64,000 bases of DNA from Kineococcus mangrovi (GCF_041320705.1 NZ_JBGGTQ010000003.1:62001-126000); one strand, 5' to 3'. Shown: positions 45,803-54,583, counted from the first letter of the stretch. The notes: a model not told the origin generated them from the sequence alone. Translations and numbers: made by a program.

Positions 45803-46957
45803 TCAGGTCCGCAGCGCACCCGCCGCCCGGACGGCGTCCGGCAGCGCGGCGAGCACCCGGTCGACGTCCTCGCCGGTCGAGCCGTTCCCCAGCGTGAACC
45901 GCACGGCCGTGCGCGCCAGGTCCGCGGACAGCCCAGTCGCGAGCAGGACGTGGGAGGCGTCGTCCGAGCCCGCGGCGCAGGCGGAGCCGCTGGAGCAGAC
46001 GATCCCGGCGGACTCCAGCTCGGCGAGCACCGTCTCCCCGCCCACGCCCTCGAAGCAGAACGAGGCGTGGCCGGGCAGCCGGTGGGTGCGCGAGCCCGTG
46101 AGCAGAGCCCCCGGGACCGTGGCGAGCACGCCGTCGACGAGGCGGTCGCGCAGCGCCGTCAGGCGGGGGACCTCGACGTCGCGGGCGGACGCCGCCAGGT
46201 GCAGCGCGACGGCGGTGCCGACGGCGGAGGCGACGTCGCTCGTCCCGGAGCGGCGGCCGAGCTCCTGCCCGCCGCCGTGCAGGACGGGGGCCAGCGGCAC
46301 CGACCCGCGCACCCAGCAGAACCCCGCCCCGCGCAGCCCGCCGAACTTGTGCGCCGACGCCGACAGGGCGTCCACGCCGAGCCGGTCGACGTCGAGGTCG
46401 AGGTGCCCGGCGGCCTGGACGGCGTCGGTGTGCAGCGGGACCCCGAGCGGGCGGCAGCGCGCGGCGATCTCCGCGAGCGGTTGGACCGTGCCGATCTCGT
46501 TGTTGGCGTGCATGACCGACACGAGGGTGGTGTCCGGGCGCAGCACCGCCTCGAGCCCGTCGAGGTCGAGCCGCCCCTCGGCGTCGACGCCCACGACGTC
46601 GACGGTGAACCCGTGGCCGCGCAGGGCGAACGCGGTCTCCAGGACGGCCGGGTGCTCGATCGCGGAGACGACGACGTGCCGGCCCCGCGGGTTCGCGGTG
46701 GCGATGCCGGTGACGGCGAGGTTGTCCGCCTCGGTGCCCCCGGCGGTGAACACGACCTCCCCGGGCCGGGCGCCGAGGACGTCGGCGACGGCGGCGCGGG
46801 CCGCGTCGAGACCGGCCTTGGCCGCCCGCCCCGCCGCGTGCGCGCTCGACGGGTTGCCGGTCACGCTCGTGAGGTAGGGCCAGACCGCTTCGAGCACCTC
46901 GCGCCGCGGCGGGGACGTCGCGGCGTGGTCCAGGTAGGCCACGGTCTGCTCGGGCAC
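45803..46957 (-). CDS. Cysteine desulfurase of the NAD operon
   Basis: This 384-residue PLP enzyme is of the NifS/IscS group. It has YLDHAATSPPR, NPSSAHAAGR, FTAGGTEADNLAV, SAIEHPAVLE, VMHANNEIGTVQPL, HTDAVQAAGH, SAHKFGGLRG (catalytic Lys) and CSSGSACAAGS (catalytic Cys on a short loop). It is the last gene of the nad operon and probably supplies sulfur for the NadA iron-sulfur cluster. Confidence 0.9.
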   Translation of the reverse strand: MPEQTVAYLDHAATSPPRREVLEAVWPYLTSVTGNPSSAHAAGRAAKAGLDAARAAVADVLGARPGEVVFTAGGTEADNLAVTGIATANPRGRHVVVSAIEHPAVLETAFALRGHGFTVDVVGVDAEGRLDLDGLEAVLRPDTTLVSVMHANNEIGTVQPLAEIAARCRPLGVPLHTDAVQAAGHLDLDVDRLGVDALSASAHKFGGLRGAGFCWVRGSVPLAPVLHGGGQELGRRSGTSDVASAVGTAVALHLAASARDVEVPRLTALRDRLVDGVLATVPGALLTGSRTHRLPGHASFCFEGVGGETVLAELESAGIVCSSGSACAAGSDDASHVLLATGLSADLARTAVRFTLGNGSTGEDVDRVLAALPDAVRAAGALRT

Positions 46958-46961
46958 GTCC

Positions 46962-47843
46962 TCAGCCCTCCACGGTCGTGTCGAGCCCGAGGTCGAGCGT
47001 GCGGGCGTTCTGCGTCAGCGCCCCCACCGAGACCAGGTCCACGCCCTGCTCGGCGATGCCCCGCACGGTGTCCAGGGTGACGCCGCCGCTGGCCTCGACG
47101 AGCGCGCGGGAGCGGGACCGGACGAGGGCGACGCCCGCGGCGAGGTCGGGCAGGGGGAAGTTGTCGAGCAGCACGACGTCGACGTCGGCGGCGAGCACCG
47201 CCTCGAGCTGGTCGAGCCGGTCCACCTCGACCTCGATCGTCGTCGTGTGCGACACGTCCTGCCGCACGGACTTCAGCGCCGTCGTCACGTCGAGACCGCT
47301 CGCCAGCAGCACCGCGAGGTGGTTGTCCTTGACGAGGACCGCGTCCGAGAGCGACCAGCGGTGGTTGTGCCCACCGCCGGCGCGGACCGCGGCGCGTTCC
47401 AGCGCGCGCAGCCCGGGCGTCGTCTTGCGGGTGTCGACGATGCGGGCGTCGGTGCCGGCCACGGCCTCGACGAACGCCGCGGTGAGGGTCGCCACGCCCG
47501 ACAGGTGCTGCAGCAGGTTCAGGGCGATCCGCTCGGCGCGCAGGACGGCGCGCGCGGTGCCGCGGACCCGGCCCAGGACGTCACCGGCCGCGAAGCGGGT
47601 GCCGTCGCCGGCCAGCTCCAGGACGTCCAGCGTCCCGCCCGTGAGGGCGGCGGCCTGGGTGAACGCCTCCCGGGCCGCGGTGGCCCCGGCGAGGACGCCG
47701 GGTTCGCGGGCCACGAGCTGGGCGTCGGCGACCGCGTCGGCGGGCAGCAGCGCCTCGCTCGTCACGTCGCCCCAGGGAGCGTCCTCGGCGAGGGCGAGCG
47801 CGACGACGGCGCCGGTCGAAGTGGGTGGGGTGGGTGTGGTCAC
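46962..47843 (-). CDS. nadC: Quinolinate phosphoribosyltransferase
   Basis: This 293-residue enzyme joins quinolinate and PRPP to give nicotinate mononucleotide. Motifs include LALAEDAPWGDVTSEALL, RAERIALNLLQHLSGVAT, VDTRKTTPGLR, RAGGGHNHRWSLSDAVLVKDNH and LLDNFPLPDL. GTG 47843 overlaps the nadB stop by 4 bp. It ends 5 bp before the cysteine desulfurase start. Confidence 0.93.
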   Translation of the reverse strand: MTTPTPPTSTGAVVALALAEDAPWGDVTSEALLPADAVADAQLVAREPGVLAGATAAREAFTQAAALTGGTLDVLELAGDGTRFAAGDVLGRVRGTARAVLRAERIALNLLQHLSGVATLTAAFVEAVAGTDARIVDTRKTTPGLRALERAAVRAGGGHNHRWSLSDAVLVKDNHLAVLLASGLDVTTALKSVRQDVSHTTTIEVEVDRLDQLEAVLAADVDVVLLDNFPLPDLAAGVALVRSRSRALVEASGGVTLDTVRGIAEQGVDLVSVGALTQNARTLDLGLDTTVEG

Positions 47844-49435
47844 GGGGTCCTCCGGAGGCTGCGGCGGCGGGGCCGCGCGGGAGCGGTGGGGTGGTCGGAG
47901 CGGAAGTGGGCGCCGAGGCTCTCCTCGCGCGCCGTGGCGGCCGCGACGAGGAGCCGGCCGGCCAGCAGCAGGTTGGCGTCCTCCCACGTCGAGCGGGGCA
48001 CGTCGAGGTCGTCCGCGTCGAGCTCGACGGGCGCCTCCTGCGGGGTGAGCAGCTTCGTCGCCACGGCGAGCCCGGCGGCCTCGCGGACGAGGCCGGCGTG
48101 CTCCCACAGCGCGGCCTGCAGGTCCAGGCGGCCGACGTGGGCGGCGACGGGACGGGTCGATGCCGTGACCTCGGTGACCGCGTCGTCCGGGAACGGGGCC
48201 GCACCGGGGCCGGCCGCGATGTCGGCCACGACGGCACCGCCCACGACGAGCGCCTCCAGCAGGGAGTTCGACGCGAGCCGGTTCGCGCCGTGCACGCCGG
48301 TGCAGGCGACCTCCCCGGCGGCCCACAACCCCGGCAGCGAGGTGCGGCCGGCGGCGTCGGTGCGGATCCCGCCCATCCAGTAGTGCGCGGCCGGGGTGAC
48401 CGGCAGCGGGTCGCGCTCGGGGTCCAGCCCGGCCCGCGCGCACAGCGCGGCGATCCCGGGGAACCGGTCGGCGAACGGGCGCCCCAGCGCCGCGGCGACG
48501 CCGGTCGCGTCGAGCAGGACCGGGGTCCCGCCCTGGCCGGACATGGCGGTCGCGATGGCCCGGGCCACGACGTCGCGGGGGGCCAGTTCGCCGCGGGGGT
48601 CGGCGTCGAGGGCGAACCGCCGCCCGGTGCCGTCGCGCAGGACGGCGCCCTCGCCGCGGACGGCCTCGGAGACGAGGAACGGTGCCTGCACGGCGGCCAC
48701 GGTCGGGTGGAACTGGAAGAACTCCAGGTCGGCGACGAGCGCACCCGCGCGGAACGCGGCCGCGAGCCCGTCGGCCGTGGCGACGGCGGGGTTCGTCGTG
48801 CGGCTGAACAGCTGCCCCGCGCCGCCGGTCGCGAGCACGACGGCGTCGGCGTGGACCCGCAGGACGGTGCGGGTGCCGCCGCGGGCCGGGCCGACGGCGA
48901 ACTCGGCGCCGGTGACCCGGCCCCCCGTCGTCACCAGCCCCAGTAGGAAGGCGTCCTCGCGGACCTCGACGTCGCTGCGGCGCACCGCGTCCGCCAGGGC
49001 ACCGGAGACGGCGGCACCCGTCCGGTCGCCGCCGGCGTGCAGGATGCGCGGTGTCGAGTGCGCGGCCTCCAGCCCCAGGGCCCAGCCGCCGTCGTCGTGC
49101 CGGCTGCGGTCGAAGGCGACACCGCGCTCGGCCAGGACCCGCACCGCGGCCGGCCCGGCCGCGCACAGCGCCCGCACCGCGGCGGGGGAGGACAACCCGG
49201 CGCCGGCGGCGAGGGTGTCGGCGACGTGCGCGGCGACGTCGTCCGGTCCCGTCGCGGCCGCGATCCCGCCCTGCGCGTAGGCGGTGCTGCCCTCGCCCAG
49301 GGTCGTCTTGGTCGCCAGCACGACGCGGCCGCCGCGGGCCGCCTCGAGCGCGGCGGTCAGGCCGGCGACGCCCGCACCCACGACGAGGACGTCGGCACGC
49401 ACCTCGTGGACGGCCGTCCCCGACCGCCTCGTCAC
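47840..49435 (-). CDS. nadB: L-aspartate oxidase
   Basis: This 531-residue FAD enzyme makes iminoaspartate from aspartate. It has the dinucleotide fold VLVVGAGVAGLTAALEAA, STAYAQGGIAAA, HAGGDRTGAAV, VLATGGAGQLFSRTTNP, FFQFHPTVAAV, HYWMGGIRTDAAG, and LWAAGEVACTGVHGANRLAS. The C-terminal helical domain includes RSTWEDANLLLAGRLL. GTG 49435 overlaps the nadA stop. Confidence 0.94.
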   Translation of the reverse strand: MTRRSGTAVHEVRADVLVVGAGVAGLTAALEAARGGRVVLATKTTLGEGSTAYAQGGIAAATGPDDVAAHVADTLAAGAGLSSPAAVRALCAAGPAAVRVLAERGVAFDRSRHDDGGWALGLEAAHSTPRILHAGGDRTGAAVSGALADAVRRSDVEVREDAFLLGLVTTGGRVTGAEFAVGPARGGTRTVLRVHADAVVLATGGAGQLFSRTTNPAVATADGLAAAFRAGALVADLEFFQFHPTVAAVQAPFLVSEAVRGEGAVLRDGTGRRFALDADPRGELAPRDVVARAIATAMSGQGGTPVLLDATGVAAALGRPFADRFPGIAALCARAGLDPERDPLPVTPAAHYWMGGIRTDAAGRTSLPGLWAAGEVACTGVHGANRLASNSLLEALVVGGAVVADIAAGPGAAPFPDDAVTEVTASTRPVAAHVGRLDLQAALWEHAGLVREAAGLAVATKLLTPQEAPVELDADDLDVPRSTWEDANLLLAGRLLVAAATAREESLGAHFRSDHPTAPARPRRRSLRRTP

Positions 49436-50724
49436 GCGCCGACCGCCAGCATCCGCTCCACCGCCGTGCGCGCGTTCGCCGCGACCTCGGCGCCGACGCT
49501 GACCTGGTTCACGACGCGGCCCTCGACGAGGGACTCCAGGACCCAGGCCAGGTAGGCCGGGTGGATGCGGTACATCGTCGAGCACGGGCACACGACGGGG
49601 TCGAGGCACTCGATCGTCAGGTCGGGGCGGGTGTCGGCGAGCCGGCGCACCATGTTGATCTCGGTGCCGATCGCGAACGCCGTGCCGGCCGGGGCGGCGT
49701 CGACCGCGAGCTGGATGTAGCGCGTCGAGCCCGCCTCGTCGGCGGCGTCGACGACCTCCACCGGGCACTCGGGGTGGACGATCACGCGGACGTCGGGGTT
49801 CTTCGCGCGGGCCTGCGCGATCTGGTCGACGGTGAACCGCTGGTGCACCGAGCACCACCCCCGCCACAGGACGACGCGGGCGTCGAGGAGGTCCTGCTCG
49901 CCGTTCCCGCCGCGGGGTTTGCGCGGGTCCCACAGCGGCATGTCCTCGACCGGGACGCCCATGGCCTTCGCGGTGTTCCGCCCCAGGTGCTGGTCGGGGA
50001 AGAACAGCACCCGCTGCCCCCGCTCGAACGCCCACTCCAGCACCTCGCGGGCGTTGGAGCTCGTGCAGACGATCCCGCCGTGGGCACCGCAGAAACCCTT
50101 GAGCGCGGCGGCGGAGTTCATGTACGTGACCGGGACGACGGGAACTCTGCCGTCCGCGTCCGGCGCGGTGCCGTACAGCGCGGCGAGCTGGTCCCAGCAG
50201 GCCTGGACCGCGTCGATGTCGGCCATGTCGGCCATCGAGCAGCCGGCGGCGAGGTTCGGCAGGATCACGGGCTGGTCGTCGGTGGTCAGCAGGTCGGCCG
50301 TCTCGGCCATGAAGTGGACGCCGCAGAACACGACGAACTCGGCTTCGGGGTGCTTCTGCGACTGCTGGGCGAGCTGGAAGGAGTCGCCCACGAAGTCGGC
50401 GTACCGGACGATCTCGTCGCGCTGGTAGGCGTGCCCGAGGATCGTCACGCGGGAACCCAGTTCCTCCTTCGCCGCCAGGATGCGGCGGTCCAGCTCCTCG
50501 GCGGCCAGCAACCGGTACTGCGCCGGGATCTGCTGCTGCACGGGGGAGCCGGCGGGGGCGGGGTCCTGGCGGGACGCGCCGGCGCCGTACGTGGGCGACG
50601 GCAGGGGCCGGCCGGGCACCGCGTCGAACTGCCAGGGCGCGGTGGGCAGGTCGGGGTCGCAGGTGCTGTCCGCGCCGCCCGGGGTGCGGGTGAGCAGGGC
50701 GATCTGCGTGGGGACGGACGCCAT
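49432..50724 (-). CDS. nadA: Quinolinate synthase
   Basis: This 430-residue enzyme condenses iminoaspartate with dihydroxyacetone phosphate into quinolinate. The three Cys for the [4Fe-4S] cluster lie in NLAAGCSMADM, HPECPVEVV and CPCSTMYRIHP. HAYQRDEIVRYADFVGDSF, FCGVHFMAETA, VTYMNSAAALKGFCG and FFPDQHLGRNTA are typical. The first about 60 residues are an extra Pro-rich extension seen in actinobacterial NadA. ATG 50724 is used, 77 bp after nrtR. Confidence 0.94.
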   Translation of the reverse strand: MASVPTQIALLTRTPGGADSTCDPDLPTAPWQFDAVPGRPLPSPTYGAGASRQDPAPAGSPVQQQIPAQYRLLAAEELDRRILAAKEELGSRVTILGHAYQRDEIVRYADFVGDSFQLAQQSQKHPEAEFVVFCGVHFMAETADLLTTDDQPVILPNLAAGCSMADMADIDAVQACWDQLAALYGTAPDADGRVPVVPVTYMNSAAALKGFCGAHGGIVCTSSNAREVLEWAFERGQRVLFFPDQHLGRNTAKAMGVPVEDMPLWDPRKPRGGNGEQDLLDARVVLWRGWCSVHQRFTVDQIAQARAKNPDVRVIVHPECPVEVVDAADEAGSTRYIQLAVDAAPAGTAFAIGTEINMVRRLADTRPDLTIECLDPVVCPCSTMYRIHPAYLAWVLESLVEGRVVNQVSVGAEVAANARTAVERMLAVGA

Positions 50725-50801
50725 CGTGCTGCCTTCTCTCGGAGTTCCTGCGCACGACCGCGCAGGGGGTTCGTGGGGGTTCGCGGAGGTTCTGCAGACG
50801 G

Positions 50802-51494
50802 TCAGGCCAGGGGGCCGGCGGTCCGCAGCGGGCCGGAGGACCCGTCGGGGACGACGGCCCGGTAGAGCTTGGGCGGGCGGTGCCGTCCACCCGTCTGCCG
50901 TTCGCCGGTCTCGACGACCGTGCCCGACGCCTCGACCTGGCGCCGGAAGTTCGCGGGGTCCAGCGACCGCTGGAGCACCGCCTCGTGCACCCCGCGCAAC
51001 TGCGCGAGGGAGAACCGCTCGTCGAGGAAGTGCTGGGCCACGTGCGCGAACTGCACCTTCGTGCGCAGCCGCCACAGCGCGTACAGGACGACCTCGTCGT
51101 GGTCGAAGGCCAGCCCGGTGCAGTCGTCGGCCGACGTCCAGCGGACGTTCTCGCCCTCCACCGCCGCGGCGGCCTCGTGGTTGCGCACGAGCGCGGAGTA
51201 GACGACGGACACGACGCGCTGGTCGGGGGCGCGGTCGGGGCGGCCGAACGTGTAGAGCTGCTCCAGGTAGCTCGGCCGCAGCCCCGTGGTCTCGGCCAGC
51301 GTGCGCCGGCCGGCGTCGGACAGGCTCTCCGCCTGCCGCACCCACCCGCCCGGCAGGGCCCACTGGCCGTCGAAGGGGTCGCGCGTGCGGCGCACCAGGG
51401 GCAGGTGCACGCGCACGTTCCCGCGACGGTCGGGCAGCAGGGCGAAGATCACCGTCGAGACCGCGACGAGGATCGCCTGCTGTGACGCGCTCAT
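50802..51494 (-). CDS. nrtR: NrtR-family NUDIX-linked transcriptional regulator of NAD genes
   Basis: This 230-residue protein joins an N-terminal NUDIX domain to a C-terminal winged helix (FSLAQLRGVHEAVLQR, LDPANFRRQVEAS). The NUDIX box reads GGWVRQAESLSDAGRRTLAETTGL, where the REUXEE core is changed to RTLAET, as expected for a ligand-sensing rather than hydrolysing domain; NrtR proteins sense ADP-ribose. Direct adjacency to nadABC makes the assignment likely. ATG 51494 lacks a clear ribosome binding site. Confidence 0.85.
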   Translation of the reverse strand: MSASQQAILVAVSTVIFALLPDRRGNVRVHLPLVRRTRDPFDGQWALPGGWVRQAESLSDAGRRTLAETTGLRPSYLEQLYTFGRPDRAPDQRVVSVVYSALVRNHEAAAAVEGENVRWTSADDCTGLAFDHDEVVLYALWRLRTKVQFAHVAQHFLDERFSLAQLRGVHEAVLQRSLDPANFRRQVEASGTVVETGERQTGGRHRPPKLYRAVVPDGSSGPLRTAGPLA

Positions 51495-51513
51495 GAGGAG
51501 GCCGGACCCCGGA

Positions 51514-51532
51514 TCAGTAAGGGTGGTTCTGA
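51514..51532. promoter_or_regulatory. Candidate NrtR operator in the nrtR leader
   Basis: An imperfect inverted repeat, TCAG-T-A ... T-CTGA, spans the nrtR 5' leader 20-38 bp upstream of the start codon. It could allow autoregulation of the NAD operon. Symmetry is only partial. Confidence 0.3.
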
Positions 51533-51552
51533 CAAAAACTCGGACGTCGAGC

Positions 51553-51582
51553 ACTGTAGGCCCCTGCGTCCCCCCTCGACAA
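51553..51582 (-). promoter_or_regulatory. Promoter of nrtR-nad operon
   Basis: On the minus strand, TTGTCG (complement of 51577-51582), 18 nt, TACAGT (complement of 51553-51558). This is about 60 bp upstream of the nrtR start. Confidence 0.5.
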
Positions 51583-51647
51583 GCCGCGCGCCCGGACGCG
51601 GGTCGCAGCGCCCGGCGGCCGGTGGGACGCGCCGGCGGGAATACGGG

Positions 51648-51677
51648 GTGACAACTCCGGGGGAGCAGTCGTACCGT
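51648..51677 (+). promoter_or_regulatory. Promoter of the short leader ORF
   Basis: GTGACA (51648-51653), 18 nt, TACCGT (51672-51677). The start point would lie near 51684, a few bases before the Shine-Dalgarno sequence. Confidence 0.5.
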
Positions 51678-51709
51678 CGAGGTACACGGGAAGGAGGTGG
51701 TCCGAACAC

Positions 51710-51748
51710 ATGGTTTCTCATCGGACGCGTGAGGTGGCTGCCCGCTAG
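51710..51748 (+). CDS. 12-codon leader ORF with a perfect Shine-Dalgarno
   Basis: AAGGAGGT (51691-51698) is an exact 8-nt match to the anti-Shine-Dalgarno end of 16S rRNA, far stronger than that of nearly all other genes here. ATG 51710 follows after 11 nt and encodes MVSHRTREVAAR before TAG 51746. The peptide has three Arg and two adjacent Ala, and no runs of one amino acid. It may be a regulatory leader peptide or merely a small translated peptide. The 200 bp that follow hold a possible hairpin (51848-51876) and end in the MFS gene at 51953, but that gene seems to have its own promoter. Confidence 0.45.
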   Translation: MVSHRTREVAAR

Positions 51749-51952
51749 CAGCTGCGTGCAGGACGCGGACCGCTCTGGTCGCCCCGCGCAGCGCGGCGAA
51801 TCCACGGCAGTCACCGGGTCCCCGGGCGCCGGGTTGTCCACCGGCCCACCGCGACGGTCTCCTGACCGTGGTGGCGGAAGTGCCCGGGGGCTTTCTCCTG
51901 TCCGGGGGCCTGGTGCGGGAGGTTGTCCCGGACAACCACCTATCCTCGGGTC
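51749..51952. other. Gene-free leader region downstream of the short ORF
   Basis: These 204 bp hold no credible gene. Seen here: CCACC-GCG-ACGGTC-TCCT-GACCGT-GGTGG (51848-51876), an 11-bp stem with a 3-nt bulge, and G-rich blocks CCCGGGGGCT and CCGGGGGCC around 51885-51910. An RNA element continuing from the short ORF is possible. Confidence 0.4.
51921..51946 (+). promoter_or_regulatory. Palindromic operator and -10 box of the MFS gene
   Basis: GGTTGTCC-C-GGACAACC (51921-51937) is a perfect 8-bp palindrome directly before TATCCT (51941-51946), a good -10 hexamer. Transcription would begin at or next to GTG 51953, giving a leaderless mRNA controlled by a repressor at the palindrome. Confidence 0.5.
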
Positions 51953-53242
51953 GTGAGCTCACCACCCGCCGCCCCGCGGCGGCGCCTGCTGGCCGACACC
52001 ACCCCGCTGCGCGAGGTCCCCGCCTTCCGGTGGCTCTGGATCGGGCAGTCCCTGGCCGGGATCGGCACCCAGCTGACCGTCGTCACCGTCGGCCTGCAGG
52101 TCTTCGCCCTCACCTCCTCCACCTTCGCCGTCGGCCTCGTGGGCGTCGTCGCCCTCGTCCCCCTCGTCGGGCTCGGCCTGTACGGCGGCTCCCTCGTCGA
52201 CGCCCACGACCGGCGCAAGGTCGCCCTGCTCGCCTCGTGCGTCCTGTGGGTGCTCTCGATCGCGATCGCCGCCCAGGCCTGGTGGCACGTGGAGTCCGTC
52301 GGCCTGCTGTACGCGCTCGTCGCGCTGCAGAGCGCGGCCTTCGCCGTCAACAACCCGGCCCGCTCGGCCATCGTCCCCGGCATCGTCCCGCGCGAGCTGC
52401 TGCCGGCCGCCAACGCCCTGTCGGGGACGACGAACGCCATCGCGCTCACCCTCGGGCCGCTGCTGGCCGGGTTCCTCGTCGCGACGTGGGGGTTCCAGGC
52501 CGCCTACACCGTCGACGCCGTGACGTTCGTCGCCGCCCTCGTCGGCGTCCACCGGCTGCCGCCCATGCGTCCGCAGGTGGCGGCCGGCAGCCACCGGCCC
52601 GGGTTGCGGTCGGTCCTGGAGGGGGTCCGGTTCCTCGCCACCCGGCCCAACGTGCGGGCCACCTTCCTCGCGGACCTGTGCGCCATGGTGTTCGCCATGC
52701 CCCGCGTGCTCTACCCGGCCCTCGGCGCGGCCGAGCTCGGCGGGGGAGCGCGGACCGTCGGGCTGCTCGGCGCGGGGTTCGCCGTGGGCTCCGTCCTCGC
52801 CGGGCTGCTGTCCGGGCCGCTCGGCGGCGTCCGCCGCCAGGGGGCGTTCGTCGTCGGCTGCGTCGCCGTCTACGGCGCCTCGATCGCCGCGTTCGGCGTC
52901 GTCCTCGTCGCCGCGCCCGACGGGACGGGCGGCAAGCTGTGGGCCTGCGTCGGGCTGCTCGCCGTGTCGGGCGCCGCCGACGCCGTCAGCTCCGTCTTCC
53001 GCGGCACGATCCTGCAGGTCGCGACCCCCGACGCGCTGCGCGGCCGGCTGCAGGGGGTGTTCATCGTCGTCGTCGCCGGGGGCCCGCGCCTGGGCGACCT
53101 CGTCCTGGGGTCGGCCGCGACCGGCGTGGGGGAGGGGTTCGCCGCGCTCGCGGGCGGCGCCGCGTGCGTCGTGGCCGTCCTGGCGCTCGCGGGCGCGCAG
53201 CGGGGGTTCCTCCGCTACGACGCCCGGCACCCCGTGCCCTGA
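51953..53242 (+). CDS. MFS exporter, EntS-like
   Basis: This 429-residue protein has twelve membrane segments, with EVPAFRWLWIGQSLAGIGTQL near the start and the loop YGGSLVDAHDRRKVALL. The C-terminal half contains DAVSSVFRGTILQVATPDALRGRLQG, typical of enterobactin-exporter-like MFS proteins. It may export a siderophore or drug; an iron regulator is encoded 3 kb away but no siderophore genes are seen. GTG 51953 fits a leaderless mRNA; TTG 51923 is an in-frame alternative lying inside the palindrome. Confidence 0.85.
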   Translation: MSSPPAAPRRRLLADTTPLREVPAFRWLWIGQSLAGIGTQLTVVTVGLQVFALTSSTFAVGLVGVVALVPLVGLGLYGGSLVDAHDRRKVALLASCVLWVLSIAIAAQAWWHVESVGLLYALVALQSAAFAVNNPARSAIVPGIVPRELLPAANALSGTTNAIALTLGPLLAGFLVATWGFQAAYTVDAVTFVAALVGVHRLPPMRPQVAAGSHRPGLRSVLEGVRFLATRPNVRATFLADLCAMVFAMPRVLYPALGAAELGGGARTVGLLGAGFAVGSVLAGLLSGPLGGVRRQGAFVVGCVAVYGASIAAFGVVLVAAPDGTGGKLWACVGLLAVSGAADAVSSVFRGTILQVATPDALRGRLQGVFIVVVAGGPRLGDLVLGSAATGVGEGFAALAGGAACVVAVLALAGAQRGFLRYDARHPVP

Positions 53243-53333
53243 CGGTTCACCGGAGGGGCCCGGGCCGGCCGGTTGACTCGTGTAGATTCCGGTGTCGTCC
53301 ATCGTCGCGTCCCCGGCTCGCAGGAGAGTCCCC

Positions 53334-54539
53334 GTGAAGATCGCTGTCATCGGCACCGGCCAGTTCGCCCGCAGCTTCATCGCCCTGTGGCAGCTGCACC
53401 CCGACGTGGAGGAGGTGTGGGTCACCGACCTCGTGCCCGAACGCGCCCGGCAGCACGTGGAGTCCCACGGCCTCGCCGGGGCCTTCGACAGCTTCGAGGA
53501 CGCGCTGGCCTCCGACGTGGACGCCGTCGCGATCATGACCCAGCGCTGGTCGCACGGCCCCCTGGTGCTGCAGGCGCTCGAGGCCGGCAAGCACGTCTAC
53601 TCCGCCGTGCCGATGGCGAGCGCCGTCGACGAGGTCGAGGCGATCGTGGCGAAGGTCCGCGAGAGCGGGCTCGTCTACATGATGGGCGAGACCAGCTACT
53701 ACAACCCCGCGACCGTCTGGGCCCGCGAGCACATCGCCGCCGGGGAGTTCGGCCGGGTGTTCTACGGCGAGGGCGACTACGTCCACGACATGGACAACGG
53801 GTTCTACGCCGCCTACCGGTACAGCGGCGGGGAGGACTGGAAGGCGACGGCCAGCTACCCGCCCATGCTCTACCCGACCCACGCCATCGGCGGGGTGCTG
53901 GGCGCCTGGCCGACGCACGTCGTCAGCGTCAGCTGCACCGGCATCAGCGACACCCGCGGCGACGGGGTGTTCGACAAGGCCGTCTCCCGCTGGGACAACG
54001 ACTTCTCCAACATGTCCGCGCTGTTCGAGCTCGCCGACGGCGGGGTCGTGCGGACCAACGAGTTCCGCCGGGTCGGCTACTGGAGCGGGCCGGAGTCGCG
54101 GTTCCGCTTCTACGGCACCGAGCAGGTGATGGAGCAGTCCGTCACCAGCACCGTCGTCACGGTCAAGACCGAGGGCGAGGACTACCGCAAGGGCGCGACC
54201 CTGGACATCACCGACGAGCTGCGCGCCGGTGAGCACGGCGACGTCTCCGAGGACCTGGCCGACATCGACCCGGCGCTGCTGAGCAGCTTCCGCTCCGGCA
54301 CCGCGAAGGTGCACGACCGCAGCCGGCTGCCGGTGGAGTTCGAGGGGGCCCCGAACGGGCACGAGGGGGCGCACCACTTCCTGGCCGACGACTTCGTCGT
54401 CGCGGTGCGCGACCGCGTCCTCCCGCCGGTCAACGCCTGGGTCGCGGCCCGGTTCACCCTCCCGGGCATCGTCGCCGACGAGTCGGCCCGCCGGGGTGGG
54501 GTGCGGCTGCCCGTCCCGGACCTCGGCGACCCGGCCTGA
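53334..54539 (+). CDS. Gfo/Idh/MocA-family oxidoreductase
   Basis: This 401-residue protein begins with an NAD(P)-binding Rossmann motif, VKIAVIGTGQFARSF, followed by VTDLVPERARQHVESHG and the second-half DAVAIMTQRWSH, LEAGKHVYSAVPMA. In most members the catalytic site is EKP; here the loop reads YSAVPMAS, without the usual Glu-Lys-Pro. YPTHAIGGVLG contains a His that may act in catalysis. It likely oxidises or reduces a sugar or inositol derivative. AGGAGA lies 6 nt before GTG 53334. The gene stands alone. Confidence 0.85.
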   Translation: MKIAVIGTGQFARSFIALWQLHPDVEEVWVTDLVPERARQHVESHGLAGAFDSFEDALASDVDAVAIMTQRWSHGPLVLQALEAGKHVYSAVPMASAVDEVEAIVAKVRESGLVYMMGETSYYNPATVWAREHIAAGEFGRVFYGEGDYVHDMDNGFYAAYRYSGGEDWKATASYPPMLYPTHAIGGVLGAWPTHVVSVSCTGISDTRGDGVFDKAVSRWDNDFSNMSALFELADGGVVRTNEFRRVGYWSGPESRFRFYGTEQVMEQSVTSTVVTVKTEGEDYRKGATLDITDELRAGEHGDVSEDLADIDPALLSSFRSGTAKVHDRSRLPVEFEGAPNGHEGAHHFLADDFVVAVRDRVLPPVNAWVAARFTLPGIVADESARRGGVRLPVPDLGDPA

Positions 54540-54545
54540 GGAGCG

Positions 54546-54575
54546 CACCCACCCGGGCGGGCGCCCGGGTGGGTG
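54546..54575. terminator. Strong terminator between convergent genes
   Basis: A 13-bp perfect stem (CACCCACCCGGGC with GCCCGGGTGGGTG) and a GGGC loop just after the oxidoreductase stop. Confidence 0.85.
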
Positions 54576-54583
54576 GGGCGTCC

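Noticed and set aside
51546-51580. A hairpin with a C6 loop reminiscent of the 6C RNA motif
   Set aside because: Only one such hairpin is seen, and its arms coincide with the -35 and spacer of the nrtR promoter on the minus strand.
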